A stretch of DNA of 32,472 nt from Bacteroidota bacterium (lineage in GTDB: Bacteria > Bacteroidota > Bacteroidia > Chitinophagales > Chitinophagaceae), in the NCBI GenBank assembly GCA_023418315.1, contig JAEZZY010000073.1:1-32472 (forward strand), given 5' to 3'. The notes below the pieces were generated by a model. That model was given only the letters and a program-made list of their open reading frames with translations. It did not search any database and was not told the origin of the DNA. The position numbers were made by a program, and so were the translations under genes. Numbering within the stretch: the first letter of the stretch is position 1; each line of letters starts with the position of its first letter. Below are positions 31,295 through 32,472 of this stretch, piece after piece.

Positions 31295-32472
31295 TTATTT
31301 CGCGGGCGGTATCTTATTCCTTTGCGGAAATTTGTAACCGATGGATAGCTGTAAAGAAGGTCTGTAGAGCAATTGGTCGGATATTTTCCTTGGCCCGGAG
31401 CCGGCTGCATTGTCCCAGAAATTCTTAATCAACCGGGCATCTATATCAAATGTGGGAGTTACTTGAAGGCTAAGTCCGAATAAATAGCCGGCGCTAAATC
31501 TGCTGCCAAAATGATCCAGACGCACGGAAGGCTGGTATTGCAAGCCGAAGCTGCTGCCCGTATAAGATCTTTCTTCGGAAACATGCGTAATTTCTTCTGC
31601 ATTTATTTTGAAATTATACACCAGATTACCGCCTGCAAAAATATGTAGTTGTTTGAAGAGCGCATAACGCACGGCTATCGGCATTTCTATAGTATGCAAT
31701 GCGGAGAATTTGAAGAAATGTTCTATTTCGCTTGCGCGGTATTCATTGCCTACTACATTGCCTACTTTCCAGTAATTGTCTTTTATGATATAGCTTTTAT
31801 TGAAGCGTTGCATGTATTTCGGCTCTGCAAACAGACTCCATTTTTCATCAAATTCAGCAGTAATGCGTGGACCTATATGGATGCCCATCATGTTGCTGGT
31901 GCCATACAGATAATTGTTGATGCCGCCGGTGATGCCTATGTTGATCTTTACCTGTCCCAGTCTGTATTGGGTTTCAAGCAGCATTTCTTTCATTCGCTCT
32001 GCATTCAGAAAGCTTGTTCTGTGTGCTTTTTTAGACGCTACCGATTTGGCGCTTGTTTCTGTTTTTGAGGCAGCGGCTGCATTTATACTTGGTGTAGGAG
32101 CAGCGGACTGAGGAACGGTAGCGGTGCTTGCCATCCTGTTTTCTACGGCTATTTTACTGATGGAGGTAGTATCCCTAAAAGCAGTTGCTTTTTTGCGTAT
32201 CGGATCCACATTCATTTTTTCCCTAACGGCTATTTGAGGCATACTGTCTTTTGCAGTAGCCGGTTGCTTTGTGGTTTCATTAGGTTGCTTCAGCGATTCC
32301 GAGCCGGTTTTGTTTTTTGTGGGTATGGTTTGTGCCGTGCCTATGGAAGGCGCTTCGTTTTTGTTTGCTTTTTCTTCCGTAGCCTTAGCGTTATTGTCGT
32401 TTGTGGCTGCTATGGTAGCCGGGGTTTGGTTTCGGTTTTCCGGTGCGGAGGATGGCGGAGTAGGGCTGCTTG
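31295..32472 (-). CDS. Outer-membrane beta-barrel protein with long low-complexity N-terminal region (partial)
   Basis: At least 391 aa are visible; the frame remains open through the right edge, so the start lies outside the window. The ATG at 32242 is internal. About 160 N-terminal visible residues are rich in Thr, Ala, Pro, Ser, Lys and Asn (for example TPPSSAPENRNQTPATIAA), i.e. a disordered linker. From about MKEMLLETQYRLGQVKINIGITGGINNYLYG onward, strands of an outer-membrane barrel follow (IHIGPRITAEFDEKWSLFAEPKYMQRF, QLHIFAGGNLVYNFKI, PSVRLDHFGSRFSAGYLFGLSLQVTPTFDID, LQLSIGYKFPQ). Barrels tethered by long linkers to an N-terminal inner-membrane part are known in Bacteroidota; whether that part exists here cannot be seen. 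No family name claimed. Confidence 0.8.
   Translation of the reverse strand, partial: SSPTPPSSAPENRNQTPATIAATNDNNAKATEEKANKNEAPSIGTAQTIPTKNKTGSESLKQPNETTKQPATAKDSMPQIAVREKMNVDPIRKKATAFRDTTSISKIAVENRMASTATVPQSAAPTPSINAAAASKTETSAKSVASKKAHRTSFLNAERMKEMLLETQYRLGQVKINIGITGGINNYLYGTSNMMGIHIGPRITAEFDEKWSLFAEPKYMQRFNKSYIIKDNYWKVGNVVGNEYRASEIEHFFKFSALHTIEMPIAVRYALFKQLHIFAGGNLVYNFKINAEEITHVSEERSYTGSSFGLQYQPSVRLDHFGSRFSAGYLFGLSLQVTPTFDIDARLIKNFWDNAAGSGPRKISDQLLYRPSLQLSIGYKFPQRNKIPPAK

Overview
The window looks like a chromosomal segment of a member of the Bacteroidota, probably a Chitinophagia/Sphingobacteriia-type lineage; genus cannot be told from the sequence. The signs are promoter motifs of the TAnnTTTG type, A-rich translation starts with little Shine-Dalgarno character, a secreted metalloprotease with a type IX secretion sorting domain, a PorE-like TPR/PD40/OmpA envelope protein, and a 46-nt type II-C CRISPR repeat of the Bacteroidota kind.

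Left end (1-7600): a complete type II-C CRISPR-Cas locus. The array (1-337, cut by the window edge) reads rightward and meets the leftward cas operon at a near-perfect bidirectional terminator (386-421). The operon order is cas9, a small MNT-type nucleotidyltransferase, cas1, cas2, with gaps of 5, 18 and 9 nt. The nucleotidyltransferase is not a known core Cas protein and is the most unusual part of the locus. Cas9 is very large (1681 aa), keeps all its catalytic residues, and is much more AT-rich than cas1. A tracrRNA gene lies just upstream of cas9 on the opposite strand. It has a TAcaTTTG promoter, an anti-repeat and two successive terminator hairpins, each preceded by a copy of an ATTCCGTwGTGA element, so its tail looks duplicated.

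Middle (7600-16000): housekeeping genes. prs and rplY (L25) read rightward to a bidirectional terminator and face sucA (2-oxoglutarate dehydrogenase E1) and a DoxX-family gene. Then come the tightly spaced yqeY-like and cvpA-like genes, and the PorE-like OmpA-family protein.

16000-24500: envelope and transport. A small conserved-looking gene, a PepSY-type membrane protein and a CbiX/CbiK-like chelatase lipoprotein form one compact leftward cluster. Next to it is a tripartite RND efflux operon (adaptor, HAE1-type pump, outer-membrane channel). A 373-nt stretch without a gene and a small secreted protein of unknown function follow.

24500-32472: a type IX-secreted M12B-like metalloprotease, a rightward outer-membrane lipoprotein, then a leftward run of an HD-domain phosphohydrolase, a YitT-family membrane protein, a YpfJ-like zinc metallopeptidase and a threonine aldolase. 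The window ends inside a gene encoding a low-complexity linker joined to an outer-membrane beta-barrel. No tRNA, rRNA, insertion sequence or prophage was seen.
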